In this document: piece by piece, positions 1 through 17,725 of the stretch
How positions within the stretch are numbered: the first letter of the stretch is position 1
How the letters are laid out: every line of letters starts with the position of its first letter
NCBI RefSeq assembly: GCF_009906795.1
Contig: NZ_JAAALN010000019.1
Span: 1 to 32,668 of the forward strand
Source of the DNA: Kineococcus siccus
GTDB lineage: Bacteria; Actinomycetota; Actinomycetes; Actinomycetales; Kineococcaceae
Direction: 5' to 3'
DNA length: 32,668 nucleotides
Position numbers and translations under genes: made by a program
The notes under the pieces: model-generated
What the model saw: only the letters and a program-made list of their open reading frames with translations
Database searches by the model: none
What the model was told of the DNA's origin: nothing

Positions 1-4867
<4,867 letters not shown>

Positions 4868-4871
<4 letters not shown>

Positions 4872-5772
4872 GGCACGACCATCGTGCCGACGCCGGAGGA
4901 CGTGAAGACCTCCAGCAGCACCGAGTGCGCGAGGCGGCCGTCGATGACCGTGGCGCGCGGGACCCCGCCGCGCACGGCCCGCAGGCACGCCTCCATCTTC
5001 GGCACCATCCCCGACTCCAGCCGCGGCAGCAGCTCCTCCAGCGCCGACGCCCCGATCTCGCGCACCAGCGAGGAGGTGTCGGGCCAGTCGGCGTACAGGC
5101 CCGCGACGTCGGTCATCACGACGAACTTCTGCGCGCCCAGCGCCACGGCGATCGCCGACGCCGCGGTGTCGGCGTTGACGTTGAGGACCTGGCCGTCCAC
5201 GGGCACGCCGTCGGCGTCCACCTCGGGGGCGATGGTGGAGATGACCGGGATCCGGCCCGCGTCGAGCAGGTCGTTCACGGCGGCCGGGTCGACCGAGACG
5301 ACGTCGCCGACGAGGCCGACGTCGACCTCCTCGCCGTCCACGACCGCGGGACGGCGGCGCGCGCGCAGCAGCCCCGCGTCCTCGCCCGAGAGACCCACCG
5401 CGAGCGGCCCGTGCGCGTTGAGCAGGCCGACGAGCTCGCGGCCGACCTGCCCCGTGAGGACCATCCGGACGACGTCCATGGCCTCGGGCGTCGTGACGCG
5501 CAGGCCGCCGCGGAACTCGCTGGCGATGCCGAGGCGGGCGAGCATCGCGGAGATCTGCGGGCCGCCGCCGTGCACCACCACGGGCCGCAGCCCGGCCGTG
5601 CGCAGGAACACGACGTCCTCGGCGAAGGCGCGCTTGAGGTCGTCGTCGACCATGGCGTTGCCGCCGTACTTGAGGACGACGAGCGCGCCGTGCCAGCGCT
5701 GCAGCCACGGCAGCGCCTCGACGAGGACGGTGGCCTTGTCGGCGGCGTCCAGGTCGTCCACCCCGGTGGTGC

Positions 5773-5776
<4 letters not shown>
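4868..5776 (-). CDS. argB: acetylglutamate kinase
   Basis: Phosphorylates N-acetylglutamate at the gamma-carboxylate and is commonly the arginine-feedback-inhibited step. The 302 residues show the amino-acid-kinase fold motifs: LKYGGNAM (35-42) and VVHGGGPQI (67-75) for the phosphate and substrate sites, RGGLRVT, and a nucleotide-site segment around [17 protein letters not shown]. The N-terminal roughly 30 residues before the fold resemble the extra helix of arginine-sensitive hexameric enzymes (inference). The GTG start overlaps the argJ stop by four bases. Confidence 0.96.
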
Positions 5777-8879
<3,103 letters not shown>

Positions 8880-8887
<8 letters not shown>

Positions 8888-11446
8888 GCTGCACCGCCCC
8901 GGTGCGCCGGGCGGCCTCGTCGACCGCGGCCGAGCGGGCGGCGCTCGCCTCCTCGGCGGTCAGCGTCCGCTCGCCCGAGCGGAAGCGCAGGCCGTAGGCG
9001 AGGGACTTGCGGCCCTCGCCGACCTGCTCGCCCGTGTAGACGTCGAAGAGCCGGACGTCCTCGAGCAGCTCCCCCGCCCCCGCGCGCAGCGCCGCCTCGA
9101 CGTCGCCCGCCGGGACGGCCGCGTCGACGACCAGGGCGACGTCCTGGGTCGCGGCGGGGAAACCCGAGAGGTCCCCCACCTGCACCGAGGCGCCGACCTG
9201 CGCGAGCAGGACGTCGAGGTCCAGCTCGAACGCCGCGGCGCGGGACGGGATCTCCGCGGCCGCGAGGACGCTCGGGTGCAGCTCCCCCGCGTAGCCGAGC
9301 GCGTGGCCCTGCTCCGTGACCAGGCGGGCGCACCGGCCCGGGTGCCAGGGGGCGTGGTCGGCCGCCTCGACGTGGACGCGCACGCCGGTGGCCGCGGCCG
9401 CGGTGCGGGCGGCCTCGACGGCGTCGGCCCAGAGGACCGGCTCGCCCGTGCGGGCGAAGCCGTCCGCGCTCGCCCCGGGCCCGCGGCGGGTGCCGGTGAG
9501 GATCCCCGCGACGTGCAGCGGCTGCGGGGGCACGGCGGCCAGCAGGGCCTCCAGCTCCTCGGGCGAGGGCCGCTGGTCGGTGCCGAGGACCGCGGCCCGG
9601 GGCGCGCCGGCCAGGGGGTGGGTGACCGAGCCGATCTCGACGAGCGCGAGGTCGCGCAGCCCGCGGCTCACGTTGCGGCGCACCACCTCCACGAGAGAGT
9701 CGAGGATGCTCGTGCGCATCAGCGGCTGCTGCTCGGACAGCGGGTTGGCCAGGCGCACGGCCCGCCGGCGAGGGTCGTCGGCCGGGATCCGCTGGACGTC
9801 GTGCACGGAGGCGGCGACGAAGGGGTAGGAGAGCACCTCGACGAAGCCGTCGTCGGCGAGCGCGCGGGCCAACGAGCGGCGCGCCCGCTGCTGCGGCGTG
9901 AGGCCGCGGCCCGCGGGAGCGGTGGGCAGCACCGAGGGAATCGTGTCGTAGCCCGCGAGACGGGCCACCTCCTCGACGAGGTCCACGGGCTGGGCCAGGT
10001 CGGGCCGCCAGGACGGCGGGAGGACGGTGAGGTCGTCGCCGTCTCGGGTGACGGCGCAGCCGATCTCCGTCAGCGCCCCGACGACCTCGGCGTCGGAGAA
10101 GGGCCGTCCGACGATGCGCTCCGGGAAGCCGAGCGGCAGGGGCAGCGCCGTCGGCGGCGCAGGTGTGCCGACGTCGGTCGCGGCCGGGTCGGCCACCCCG
10201 CCGCCCACCTCGACGAGCATCCGCACCGCGAGCTCGGCGGCCGCGGCGCAGACCTGCGGGTCGGTGCCGCGCTCGAACCGCCTGGACGCCTCCGACGGCA
10301 GCCGGTGGCGGCGGGCCGTGCGGGCGATGCTCACGGCCGCGAAGTGCGCGGCCTCGAGCAGGACGTCGGTCGTGGTGCCGGCGCGGACCTCGGTGGCCTG
10401 CCCGCCCATGGCGCCCGCGAGCCCGACGACGCGCGAGGACGCCGGGGCGCCCGCGGCCTCGTCGGTGATGACGAGGTCCTCGGGGTGCAGCGTGCGCACG
10501 GTGCCGTCGAGCGTCGTCAGGGTCTCGCCGCGGCGCGCGCGGCGGACGACGAGCTCGTCCTGCAGGGTCGAGAGGTCGTAGGCGTGCAGCGGCTGCCCGG
10601 TGGCGAGCATGACGTAGTTCGTGACGTCGACGACGAGGGAGACCGGGCGCATCCCCGCCTGCCGCAACCGGTCCGCGACGTGGCGCGGGGTCGCGGCCGC
10701 GGGGTCGATCCCCCGCACCACGCGGGCGACGAAGCGGTCGCAGCCGGCGGCGCCGCGCAAGGGGGCGTCGTCGGCCAGGCGCACGGGGAACCCCGGGCCC
10801 GCGGCCACGGGCACGTCCACGGCCGCCGGGTCGCGCACGACGTCGGCCACCGGGCGGCGCGTGCCGTGCGCGTACTCGCGCGCCAGGCCGCGGACGCTGA
10901 AGCAGTAGCCCCGGTCGGGCGTGACGTTGACCTCGACGGTCTCCTCGTCCAGGCCGAGCAGCGCGGTGGCGTCCTGGCCCGGCGTCACCCGCGTGCCCGG
11001 CAGGAACTCCCCGAGCACGACGATGCCCTCGCCGTCGGCGCCCAGGCCGAGCTCCTTCGCGGAGCAGATCATCCCGTCCGAGACGTGGCCGTAGGTCTTG
11101 CGGGCGGCGATCGCGAAACCGCCCGGCAGGACCGCGCCGGGCAGCGCGACGACGACCTCGTCGCCGGCGGCGAAGTTGTGCGCGCCGCAGACGATCCCGC
11201 GCGGACCCCCGGCGTCGGCGTGCGCCGGGCCCACGTCGACGTGGCACCAGTTGATGGTCTTGCCGTTCTTCTGCGGCTCGGCCACCAGGTCCAGGACGCG
11301 GCCGACGACGACGGGCCCGGTGAGGTCGGCGCGGTGCACGCCCTCCTCCTCCAGCCCGACGCGGACGAGGGCCGCGGCGACGTCGAGGCCGGTGGTGCCC
11401 GGCAGGAGGTCGACGTGCTCGGCGAGCCAGCGCAGCGGGACGCGCA

Positions 11447-11447
<1 letters not shown>
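8880..11447 (-). CDS. pheT: phenylalanyl-tRNA synthetase beta subunit
   Basis: Large subunit of the heterotetrameric PheRS; binds tRNA-Phe and carries the editing site. The 855 residues are of normal bacterial length. Domains in order: N-terminal tRNA-binding OB domain (about 40-150), the B1/B5 region with VNVTPDRGYCFSVRGLARE, the B3/B4 editing domain (VVDVTNYVMLATGQPLHAYD), a B5 segment with FERGTDPQV, a catalytic-like core with LVEIGSV, and the C-terminal FDX-ACB anticodon-binding domain (LSGFPAATQDVALVVD to the end). The ATG overlaps the pheS stop by one base (TGATG), suggesting coupled synthesis of the two subunits. Confidence 0.97.
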
Positions 11448-12625
<1,178 letters not shown>

Positions 12626-12646
12626 TCACCGCGGTCGATCCGTGGG

Positions 12647-12668
12647 GCCGGGCCCGGGCGGGCCCGGC
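12647..12668 (-). other. GC hairpin in pheS leader
   Basis: Perfect 9-base stem (GCCGGGCCC / GGGCCCGGC) with a 4-base loop between the kinase stop and the pheS start. No run of T follows, so it may be a weak terminator, an attenuator or simply a stable leader structure. I see no leader peptide rich in phenylalanine codons. Confidence 0.35.
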
Positions 12669-12708
12669 GCCGATCCTCCCAGACGCCGTGCGGGCGCCTC
12701 GACCGAGT

Positions 12709-13857
12709 TCAGCCCGCGTCGGGCTCGCCGGCCGGCAGCCGGACCCGGAAGCGCGCCCCGCCGGCGGGCGAGCGGGCGACGTCGATGCTCCCGCCGTGCG
12801 CCTCGAGCAGCCCGCGCACGACGTAGAGGCCGAGGCCGGTGCCGCTGCGCTGACCGCCGTGCCAGAACTTCGAGAAGACGTAGGGCCGGTTCTCCTCGGC
12901 GATGCCCTCGCCCGCGTCGTCGACGGTGAGGACGACCTCGCCCGGCCCGCCGGCGCCCGGCTCGTACCGGATGTCCAGGGACACCGTCCCCGCGCCGTGG
13001 CGGACCGCGTTCTCGACGAGGTTCGTCACCACCTGCGCCATCCGGTCTGGGTCCGCCCACAGCTCGGGCAGCCCGCCGGCGACGACGAGGTCGAAGCGGT
13101 CGTCGTCGTAGCCCGCGAGCACCAGGCGCTCGACGTGCTCGCGCACGAGCGTCGCGAGGTCCAGGGGGCGCCGGTGCACCTGCAGACGGCCGGCGTCGAC
13201 GCGCGAGACGTCCAGCAGGTCCCCGACCAGCCTCGTGACGCGGTCGGCGTCGGCCTCGACCGTGGACAGCATCAGCCGCTTCTGCGCGTCGCTGAACTTG
13301 TCCCAGCGCCGCAGCAGGGTGGCCGTGAACTGCTTGACCGACGTCAGCGGCGAGCGGAGCTCGTGGGCGACGGTGGCGATGAGGCTCGCCGCGTCCGACT
13401 CCGCGCGCTGCCGCTCCTCGGTGCCGCGCAGCTGCACGACCACCCGCTCCACGCCCCCGCCCGGGCGCAGGACGAAGCGCGCCGTGACCAGGAGCTCCGA
13501 CCCGCCGGGCAGCAGCAGCATCCGCTCGGGGTGGCCGTCGACCACGCCGGGCGACCGCGCGGGTGCGAACGGGACCGGCTCGGCGGCGTCCCACCAACGG
13601 CGCCCCGAGGTGTCCTGCAGGGGCAGGGCGCGGCGCACGTCGGTGCCCTCGAGGTCGGCGCGGGACCGGCCCAGCAGCTGCTCGGCGGCCGCGTTGACGC
13701 CCGTGATGCGGCCGTCGGCGTCGACGACCACGACGCCGTCGGGGAGGTCGTCCAGCGCGACGCGGGGCGGGTCCGGCGGCGGGCCCGCCGCGACACCGGG
13801 CGCGGGGCCGGGGGACGCCGCGACCGCGGCGTCGCTGTCCCCCCGGACCTCGCACAT
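12709..13857 (-). CDS. soluble PAS-domain sensor histidine kinase, no adjacent response regulator
   Basis: Predicted cytoplasmic kinase of 382 residues with no membrane segment. A disordered Pro/Ala-rich head (1-32) is followed by a PAS domain (about 35-150; LPDGVVVVDADGRITGVNAA). Next comes a HisKA dimerisation domain with the phospho-acceptor His165 in VAHELRSPLTSVKQF. The HATPase domain has the N box around Asn283 (VVTNLVENAVRHG), DDAGEGIA (313-320), FSKFW and GTGLGLY (339-345). All catalytic boxes are intact. No response regulator gene occurs in the window. Placement between the L20/methyltransferase genes and pheS recurs in other actinobacteria as I recall, so the linkage may be functional. 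The signal sensed is unknown. A TAGCCT minus-10 box 6 bases before the ATG suggests its own leaderless transcript. Confidence 0.92.
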   Translation of the reverse strand: MCEVRGDSDAAVAASPGPAPGVAAGPPPDPPRVALDDLPDGVVVVDADGRITGVNAAAEQLLGRSRADLEGTDVRRALPLQDTSGRRWWDAAEPVPFAPARSPGVVDGHPERMLLLPGGSELLVTARFVLRPGGGVERVVVQLRGTEERQRAESDAASLIATVAHELRSPLTSVKQFTATLLRRWDKFSDAQKRLMLSTVEADADRVTRLVGDLLDVSRVDAGRLQVHRRPLDLATLVREHVERLVLAGYDDDRFDLVVAGGLPELWADPDRMAQVVTNLVENAVRHGAGTVSLDIRYEPGAGGPGEVVLTVDDAGEGIAEENRPYVFSKFWHGGQRSGTGLGLYVVRGLLEAHGGSIDVARSPAGGARFRVRLPAGEPDAG

Positions 13858-13863
13858 GGTCGG

Positions 13864-13869
13864 AGGCTA
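13864..13869 (-). promoter_or_regulatory. minus-10 box of the PAS kinase gene (TAGCCT)
   Basis: TAGCCT ends six bases before the ATG at 13857 and there is no Shine-Dalgarno in the gap, which is the arrangement of a leaderless actinobacterial gene. No clear minus-35 is visible. Confidence 0.5.
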
Positions 13870-13937
13870 GGCCATGCGCCCGCCGGTGGCCCCCGACGAG
13901 GACGGCGCGGCGCGCGGCGGCGGGCCCGGGTCCGTGG

Positions 13938-13961
13938 ACGGCCCCGCTGCGGCAGGGCCGT
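13938..13961 (-). terminator. possible terminator hairpin after the RNA methyltransferase gene
   Basis: ACGGCCC (13938-13944) pairs with GGGCCGT (13955-13961), with a further GC/GC pair inside after one mismatch. It lies 24 bases past the methyltransferase stop and ahead of the kinase promoter. There is no U tract, so the assignment is tentative. Confidence 0.3.
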
Positions 13962-13984
13962 CGGCCGGCGGGGCGAGCCGCCGG

Positions 13985-14851
13985 TCAGGCGCGACCGCGG
14001 CGCTGCGCCCGCGCGCTCGCGTACAGGCAGACGACCGCGGCCGTGGCCAGGTTGAGGCTCTCGGCGCGGCCGTGCAGGGGGACGCGCACGACGGCGTCGG
14101 CGCCCGCGCGGGCGGCCTCGTCCAGCCCCGCGGCCTCGTTGCCGAACACCCAGGCGGTGGGGGCGCGCAGGTCCGGCACGCCGGCCGGCAGCACCCCGGC
14201 GGCCGCCGCGTCGGCGAGGTCGTCGAGGTCGAGGGGGGCGGTGCCGTCGGCGGCGAGGACCGCGCTGCCCGTGGCCCGCAGCGCCGCGACCACCGCGGCG
14301 AGGGGTTCACCCACGACGACCGGGAGGTGGAAGAGGCTGCCCGCGGTGGAGCGGACGCACTTGGGGTTGAACGGGTCGACGCTGCCCGCGGTCAGGACGA
14401 CGGCGTCGGCGCCCGCGGCGTCCGCCGCGCGCAGCACCGTCCCCGCGTTGCCCGGGTCCGCCACGTGGTCGAGGACCGCGACCAGCCGGGGGGCGCTCGC
14501 GGCGACGTCGGCCAGCGTCGCGGTCCGGACCGGGCACACCGCGAGCAGGCCCTGCGGGGTCACGGTGTCGGTCATGGCGGCCAGCACGTCGTCGGCCACG
14601 GTGGTCACGCGCGCTCCGCTGCCGTGCGCCGCCAGCAGCAGGTCGGCGTGGCGCCCGGCCGCGTCGTCGGTCGTGTAGAGGTCCAGCACGACGGCCGGCC
14701 GGCCGGCGGCGACGGCGGCGACGTGCGCCGCGACGGCCTCGCGCACCGGCTGCGGGCCCTCCGCGACGAATCGGCCGCTGCGCTGACGCGCCGAACGCCC
14801 GGACAGCGCCCGCACGGACCGGACCCGCTCGGCGCGGGGGTTGGTCAGCAC
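13985..14851 (-). CDS. SpoU/TrmH-family RNA 2'-O-ribose methyltransferase
   Basis: SPOUT (trefoil-knot) methyltransferase of 288 residues acting on rRNA or tRNA ribose with S-adenosylmethionine. The N-terminal substrate-binding domain (about 1-115) includes SGRFVAEGPQPVREA. The catalytic domain shows motif 1 DPGNAGTVLRAA (132-143) with the catalytic arginine, motif 2 VFGNEAAGL (235-243) and motif 3 VPLHGRAESLNLATA (257-271). The N-terminal domain type resembles 23S rRNA methyltransferases of the TsnR/RlmB group, but the exact target cannot be named. The GTG start lies 34 bases after rplT and the two are likely co-transcribed. Confidence 0.92.
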   Translation of the reverse strand: MLTNPRAERVRSVRALSGRSARQRSGRFVAEGPQPVREAVAAHVAAVAAGRPAVVLDLYTTDDAAGRHADLLLAAHGSGARVTTVADDVLAAMTDTVTPQGLLAVCPVRTATLADVAASAPRLVAVLDHVADPGNAGTVLRAADAAGADAVVLTAGSVDPFNPKCVRSTAGSLFHLPVVVGEPLAAVVAALRATGSAVLAADGTAPLDLDDLADAAAAGVLPAGVPDLRAPTAWVFGNEAAGLDEAARAGADAVVRVPLHGRAESLNLATAAVVCLYASARAQRRGRA

Positions 14852-14885
14852 GGGCGTGTCCGGGCGTCCGGTGGCGCGGGCGCGC

Positions 14886-15278
14886 TCAGGCTGCGGTGCC
14901 CTCGGCGGCGGCCGGGGTCTGCGCCGGGAGGGCGGCCTTGGACAGCGCGACCAGGGCCGCGAACGCCGGGGCGTCGGAGACGGCCAGCTCGGCGAGCATG
15001 CGGCGGTCGACCTCGATCTCCGCGGCCTTCAGGCCCTGGATGAACCGGTTGTAGGTCATGCCCTCGGCCCGGGCCGCGGCGTTGATGCGCTGGATCCACA
15101 GGCGGCGGAAGTCGCCCTTGCGCGCCTTGCGGTCGCGGTAGGCGTAGACGAGGGAGTGGGTGACCTGCTCCTTCGCCTTGCGGTACAGCCGCGAGCGCTG
15201 GCCGCGGTAGCCGCTGGCCTGCTCGAGGACGACGCGACGCTTCTTGTGGGCGTTGACTGCGCGCTTCACGCGTGCCAC
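14886..15278 (-). CDS. rplT: 50S ribosomal protein L20
   Basis: Binds 23S rRNA early in 50S assembly. The 130 residues begin [15 protein letters not shown] and contain the basic helical N-terminal half and the conserved [20 protein letters not shown] (about 58-77). A C-terminal Ala-rich tail of about 12 residues extends past the usual 118 or so. The GTG start has AAGGAG seven bases upstream. L20 represses its own operon in several bacteria by binding leader or intergenic RNA, which is relevant to the hairpins upstream of rpmI. Confidence 0.97.
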   Translation of the reverse strand: MARVKRAVNAHKKRRVVLEQASGYRGQRSRLYRKAKEQVTHSLVYAYRDRKARKGDFRRLWIQRINAAARAEGMTYNRFIQGLKAAEIEVDRRMLAELAVSDAPAFAALVALSKAALPAQTPAAAEGTAA

Positions 15279-15395
15279 GGGGGTGCTCCTTGCTGTCGGT
15301 GCGCGGACTCTTCGGTCAGCGAGCCGCCACTGGGGACGGCCGCGAGGTCCGCGGGGAGGGAGGTCGAGCGGGAGGTGCCGGCGCCGGGGAGGCGG

Positions 15396-15590
15396 TCAGC
15401 GGCCGAGGAGCTTCTTGATCTTCTTGACGTCCGCGGGGTCCACCACGGCGTCCATCGAGAGGCGACGGGTGCGCGTGGAGGACTTGACCTCCAGCAGGTG
15501 GCGCTTGTTCGCACGCTCACGCATGACCTTGCCGGAGCCGGTCACGCGGAAGCGCTTCTTGGCCCCGGAGTGGGTCTTGTTCTTGGGCAC
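15396..15590 (-). CDS. rpmI: 50S ribosomal protein L35
   Basis: Small basic large-subunit protein of 64 residues, typical length. The sequence [20 protein letters not shown] and the later [15 protein letters not shown] are family signatures. The GTG start has an AGGAG box eight bases upstream. It sits between infC and rplT in the standard order. Confidence 0.97.
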   Translation of the reverse strand: MPKNKTHSGAKKRFRVTGSGKVMRERANKRHLLEVKSSTRTRRLSMDAVVDPADVKKIKKLLGR

Positions 15591-15638
15591 GGCTTGTCTC
15601 CTGCTCTCTGTGCTGGGTCTGGCGGGCTGGTGCCCGCA

Positions 15639-15660
15639 GCGCCCGGGGGGACCCGGGCGC
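15639..15660 (-). promoter_or_regulatory. stable hairpin in the infC-rpmI gap, candidate L20-responsive element
   Basis: Perfect 9-base stem (GCGCCCGGG / CCCGGGCGC) with a 4-base loop. It is followed toward rpmI by a second small hairpin (GCGGGC-ACCA-GCCCGC, about 15622-15637). In Escherichia coli the L20 translational operator lies in this same infC-rpmI interval. The shared location is suggestive only; no sequence match to a known L20 leader was recognised. Confidence 0.35.
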
Positions 15661-15676
15661 CGGCGGGCGCCGGGCG

Positions 15677-16333
15677 TCAGGACGCGGTGGTGCTGGCGGC
15701 CGTCTCGTCGGTGGCGGGAGCCTCGGTGGGCACCTCGGCCGGGGCGGCGGGGGCGGTGCCCGGAGCGGCGGCCTCGGCGGCCTCCGTGTCCTTGCGGCGA
15801 CGCTCCTCGGCCTTGGCCTCGGCCTTCTTCTTGTGCGGCCCGATGACCATCACCATGTTGCGGCCGTCCTGGCGCGGCGAGCTCTCGACGCTGCCCAGGT
15901 CGGAGACGTCCTCCGCGAGGCGCTGCAGCAGCCGGAAGCCCATCTCGGGCCGGGACTGCTCGCGACCGCGGAACATGATCATCACCTTGACCTTGTCCCC
16001 CGCCGAGAGGAACCGGACGACGTGCCCCTTCTTGGTGGCGTAGTCGTGCGGGTCGATCTTCAGGCGGAAGCGGATCTCCTTGAGGATCGTGTTCGACTGG
16101 TTCTTGCGGGCTTCGCGGGCCTTCATGTCGGCTTCGTACTTGTACTTGCCGAAGTCCATCAGCTTGCAGACCGGGGGCCGTGCCGTGGGGGCGACCTCGA
16201 CCAGGTCGAGGCCTGCCTCGTCCGCCAGCCGCAGCGCGTCCTCGACGCGCACGATCCCGACCTGTTCACCGTTGGGGCCGACGAGCCGCACCTCGGGAAC
16301 ACGGATGCGGTCGTTGATGCGGGGCTCGCTGAT
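15677..16333 (-). CDS. infC: translation initiation factor IF-3, AUC start
   Basis: Binds the 30S subunit, prevents 50S joining and checks start-codon pairing. Of 218 residues, about 1-80 form the N domain (starting [20 protein letters not shown]), a KAREARKNQ linker follows, and the C domain (about 88-170) has [18 protein letters not shown] and [13 protein letters not shown]. An acidic/Ala-rich tail of about 40 residues ends the protein. The conserved N-terminus begins at an ATC codon preceded by AGAAGGAG at the right spacing. No in-frame ATG, GTG or TTG lies between it and a long upstream stretch; the only later choice, GTG at 16291, would remove conserved [14 protein letters not shown]. 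infC genes are known for rare start codons used in autoregulation by IF-3. Confidence 0.95.
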   Translation of the reverse strand: MSEPRINDRIRVPEVRLVGPNGEQVGIVRVEDALRLADEAGLDLVEVAPTARPPVCKLMDFGKYKYEADMKAREARKNQSNTILKEIRFRLKIDPHDYATKKGHVVRFLSAGDKVKVMIMFRGREQSRPEMGFRLLQRLAEDVSDLGSVESSPRQDGRNMVMVIGPHKKKAEAKAEERRRKDTEAAEAAAPGTAPAAPAEVPTEAPATDETAASTTAS

Positions 16334-16602
16334 GTGCTGCTCCTTCTGACGTCGTCGGGGCCGCCGGACACGGAGAAGGCCCCCGCGCGCGGACGCGCAC
16401 GGAGGCCTGCCTGATCCGGCGGTGCCGACGACGGCAACGCCTGACTCCCCCGCGGACGGGAGAGGGACCGGGACCCGTGGTGCTCGCGCACCGAGGGTGG
16501 GAGGTAGGCCTCCGCTTCACGCTCCGGCCCCACGAGCCGCCGCGTCCGCGTCGTCCGCGGACCGGTGGCGTGAGCCGGTCGGTCACCTGGAAGGGTAGCA
16601 GC
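16334..16602. other. divergent intergenic region infC / DUF1844 gene
   Basis: Holds the long infC leader with its hairpin (16377-16408) and the start region of the plus-strand gene. On the minus strand TACCCT at 16592-16597 is a candidate minus-10 box that would give a leader of about 250 bases for infC. It overlaps the plus-strand GGAAGGG Shine-Dalgarno of the DUF1844 gene. No small ORF or tRNA was recognised. Confidence 0.5.
16377..16408 (-). promoter_or_regulatory. 13-bp leader hairpin upstream of infC
   Basis: In the minus-strand orientation, AGGCCTCCGTGCG pairs with CGCGCGGGGGCCT along all 13 positions (two G-U pairs) around a 6-base loop, followed by TTCT. It lies 44 bases before the infC start codon. 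It could be an attenuator or part of an autoregulatory leader. Function is inference. Confidence 0.4.
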
Positions 16603-17019
16603 ATGCCGTCCGACCCCACGTCACCGTCCGCCCCCGGACCTGCACCCGCAGCGTCGCACGACCCCGTCGCGGAGCTGGTCGCCGACACCGCGGCCTCGGC
16701 CGCGCGGGACATCGCCGACGTCCCGGCCGCCGAGCTCATCACCACGGCCGCGGTGCACCTCATGAGCGCGGCCGCCGTGAAGTGCGGCCTCGCCGAGGGC
16801 CCCGACGCCGAGGACCACCTCGACCTCGCCGAGGCCCGCATCCTCATCACCGCCCTCGCCGGGCTCGTCACGGCGTCGGCCCCCGACGTCGGCGGGCAGC
16901 ACGCCCGGTCGCTGCGCGACGGCCTGCGCTCGCTGCAGCTCGCCTTCCGCGAGGCCTCGGCCGTGCCCGACGACCCGGGCAAGGGGCCCGGGGAGCGGCT
17001 GACCGGCAGCGTCGTCTGA
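16603..17019 (+). CDS. DUF1844 family protein
   Basis: 138-residue protein of unknown function, commonly found divergent from infC in actinobacteria (recalled, not searched). The family core is DVPAAELITTAAVHLMSAAAVKCGL followed by an acidic segment, then LDLAEARILITALAGLVTAS, RDGLRSLQLAFREASAVPD and the closing GPGERLTG. The head (1-20) is Pro/Ala/Ser-rich and likely disordered. It is predicted soluble and mostly helical. ATG at 16603 is chosen because the conserved core starts shortly after and a GGAAGGG lies about 8 bases upstream. Confidence 0.9.
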   Translation: MPSDPTSPSAPGPAPAASHDPVAELVADTAASAARDIADVPAAELITTAAVHLMSAAAVKCGLAEGPDAEDHLDLAEARILITALAGLVTASAPDVGGQHARSLRDGLRSLQLAFREASAVPDDPGKGPGERLTGSVV

Positions 17020-17116
17020 GCGACCCCTCGGACGCGGCGGCTCCCGCGAGGTGCTTGAATGCTGTAACAGATGAGGTCCGCCGCCGGGGTGGGCCGCAGC
17101 ACCGGGAGGACCGCAC

Positions 17117-17641
17117 GTGAGCGAGCACCGCAGCAAGGACCTGGGGCTCCTGGCCCTCCGCCTCGGCGTGGGCGGCACCCTCGTCGCCCACGGCGCGCAG
17201 AAGCTGTTCGGCGCCTTCGGCGGCGGGGGCATCGAGGGCACGGCCGGCGCCATGCACGCCATGGGCTTCCGGCCCGGCAAGCCGAACGCCGTCCTCGCCG
17301 GGCTGTCGGAGACCGGGGGCGGCGCCCTGCTCGCCGCCGGTCTCGCGACCCCCGTGGGCGGCGCGGCCGTGGCCGCCGCCATGGCCGCGGCGGTCTTCGT
17401 CCACCGCCCCAACGGCTTCTTCGCCATGTCGGGCGGCTACGAGTACCCCGCGGTGCTCGGCCTCACGGCCGCCTCGCTGGCCGTCTCGGGCCCGGGCTCA
17501 TACTCCCTCGACGCGGCGCTGGGCCACCGGCTCACGCGTCCGTGGGTCGCGGCGGTCGCCCTCGTGGCCGCCGGCGTCGGCGCGGGCATCAGCATCAGCA
17601 AGCGCCAGTCGGCCGTCGCCGCGGAGGCCCAGGCCGCCTGA
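17117..17641 (+). CDS. DoxX-family membrane protein
   Basis: 174-residue integral membrane protein with about four hydrophobic segments (roughly 10-30, 58-80, 82-100, 108-130) and a weaker fifth near 145-160. LRLGVGGTLVAHGAQKLFG and FVHRPNGFFAMSGGYEYP match the DoxX/DoxD family, linked in some actinobacteria to redox and thiosulfate/thiol stress complexes. The substrate is unknown. GTG start with GGGAGGA six bases upstream. The gene stands alone between the DUF1844 gene and a strong terminator. Confidence 0.87.
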   Translation: MSEHRSKDLGLLALRLGVGGTLVAHGAQKLFGAFGGGGIEGTAGAMHAMGFRPGKPNAVLAGLSETGGGALLAAGLATPVGGAAVAAAMAAAVFVHRPNGFFAMSGGYEYPAVLGLTAASLAVSGPGSYSLDAALGHRLTRPWVAAVALVAAGVGAGISISKRQSAVAAEAQAA

Positions 17642-17653
17642 GCACCGCGACGT

Positions 17654-17690
17654 GCGTCGAGCCCGCCCCCGCCCGGGGCGGGCTCGACGC
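17654..17690. terminator. bidirectional terminator between the DoxX and SseB-like genes
   Basis: A perfect 16-base stem (17654-17669 with 17675-17690) and a 5-base loop lie in the 84-base gap between two convergent genes. The position and symmetry fit a shared transcription terminator for both strands; no T run is present, as is usual at this GC content. Confidence 0.75.
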
Positions 17691-17725
17691 GCGTCCGGGT
17701 CCCGTCCGCGGGCCACCGCCCCCGC

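Noticed and set aside
16477-16602. Upstream extension of the DUF1844 gene
   Set aside because: The reading frame is open from 16477, but the extra residues are Arg/Pro-rich, unlike the family, and lie over the infC leader; ATG 16603 has a suitable Shine-Dalgarno.
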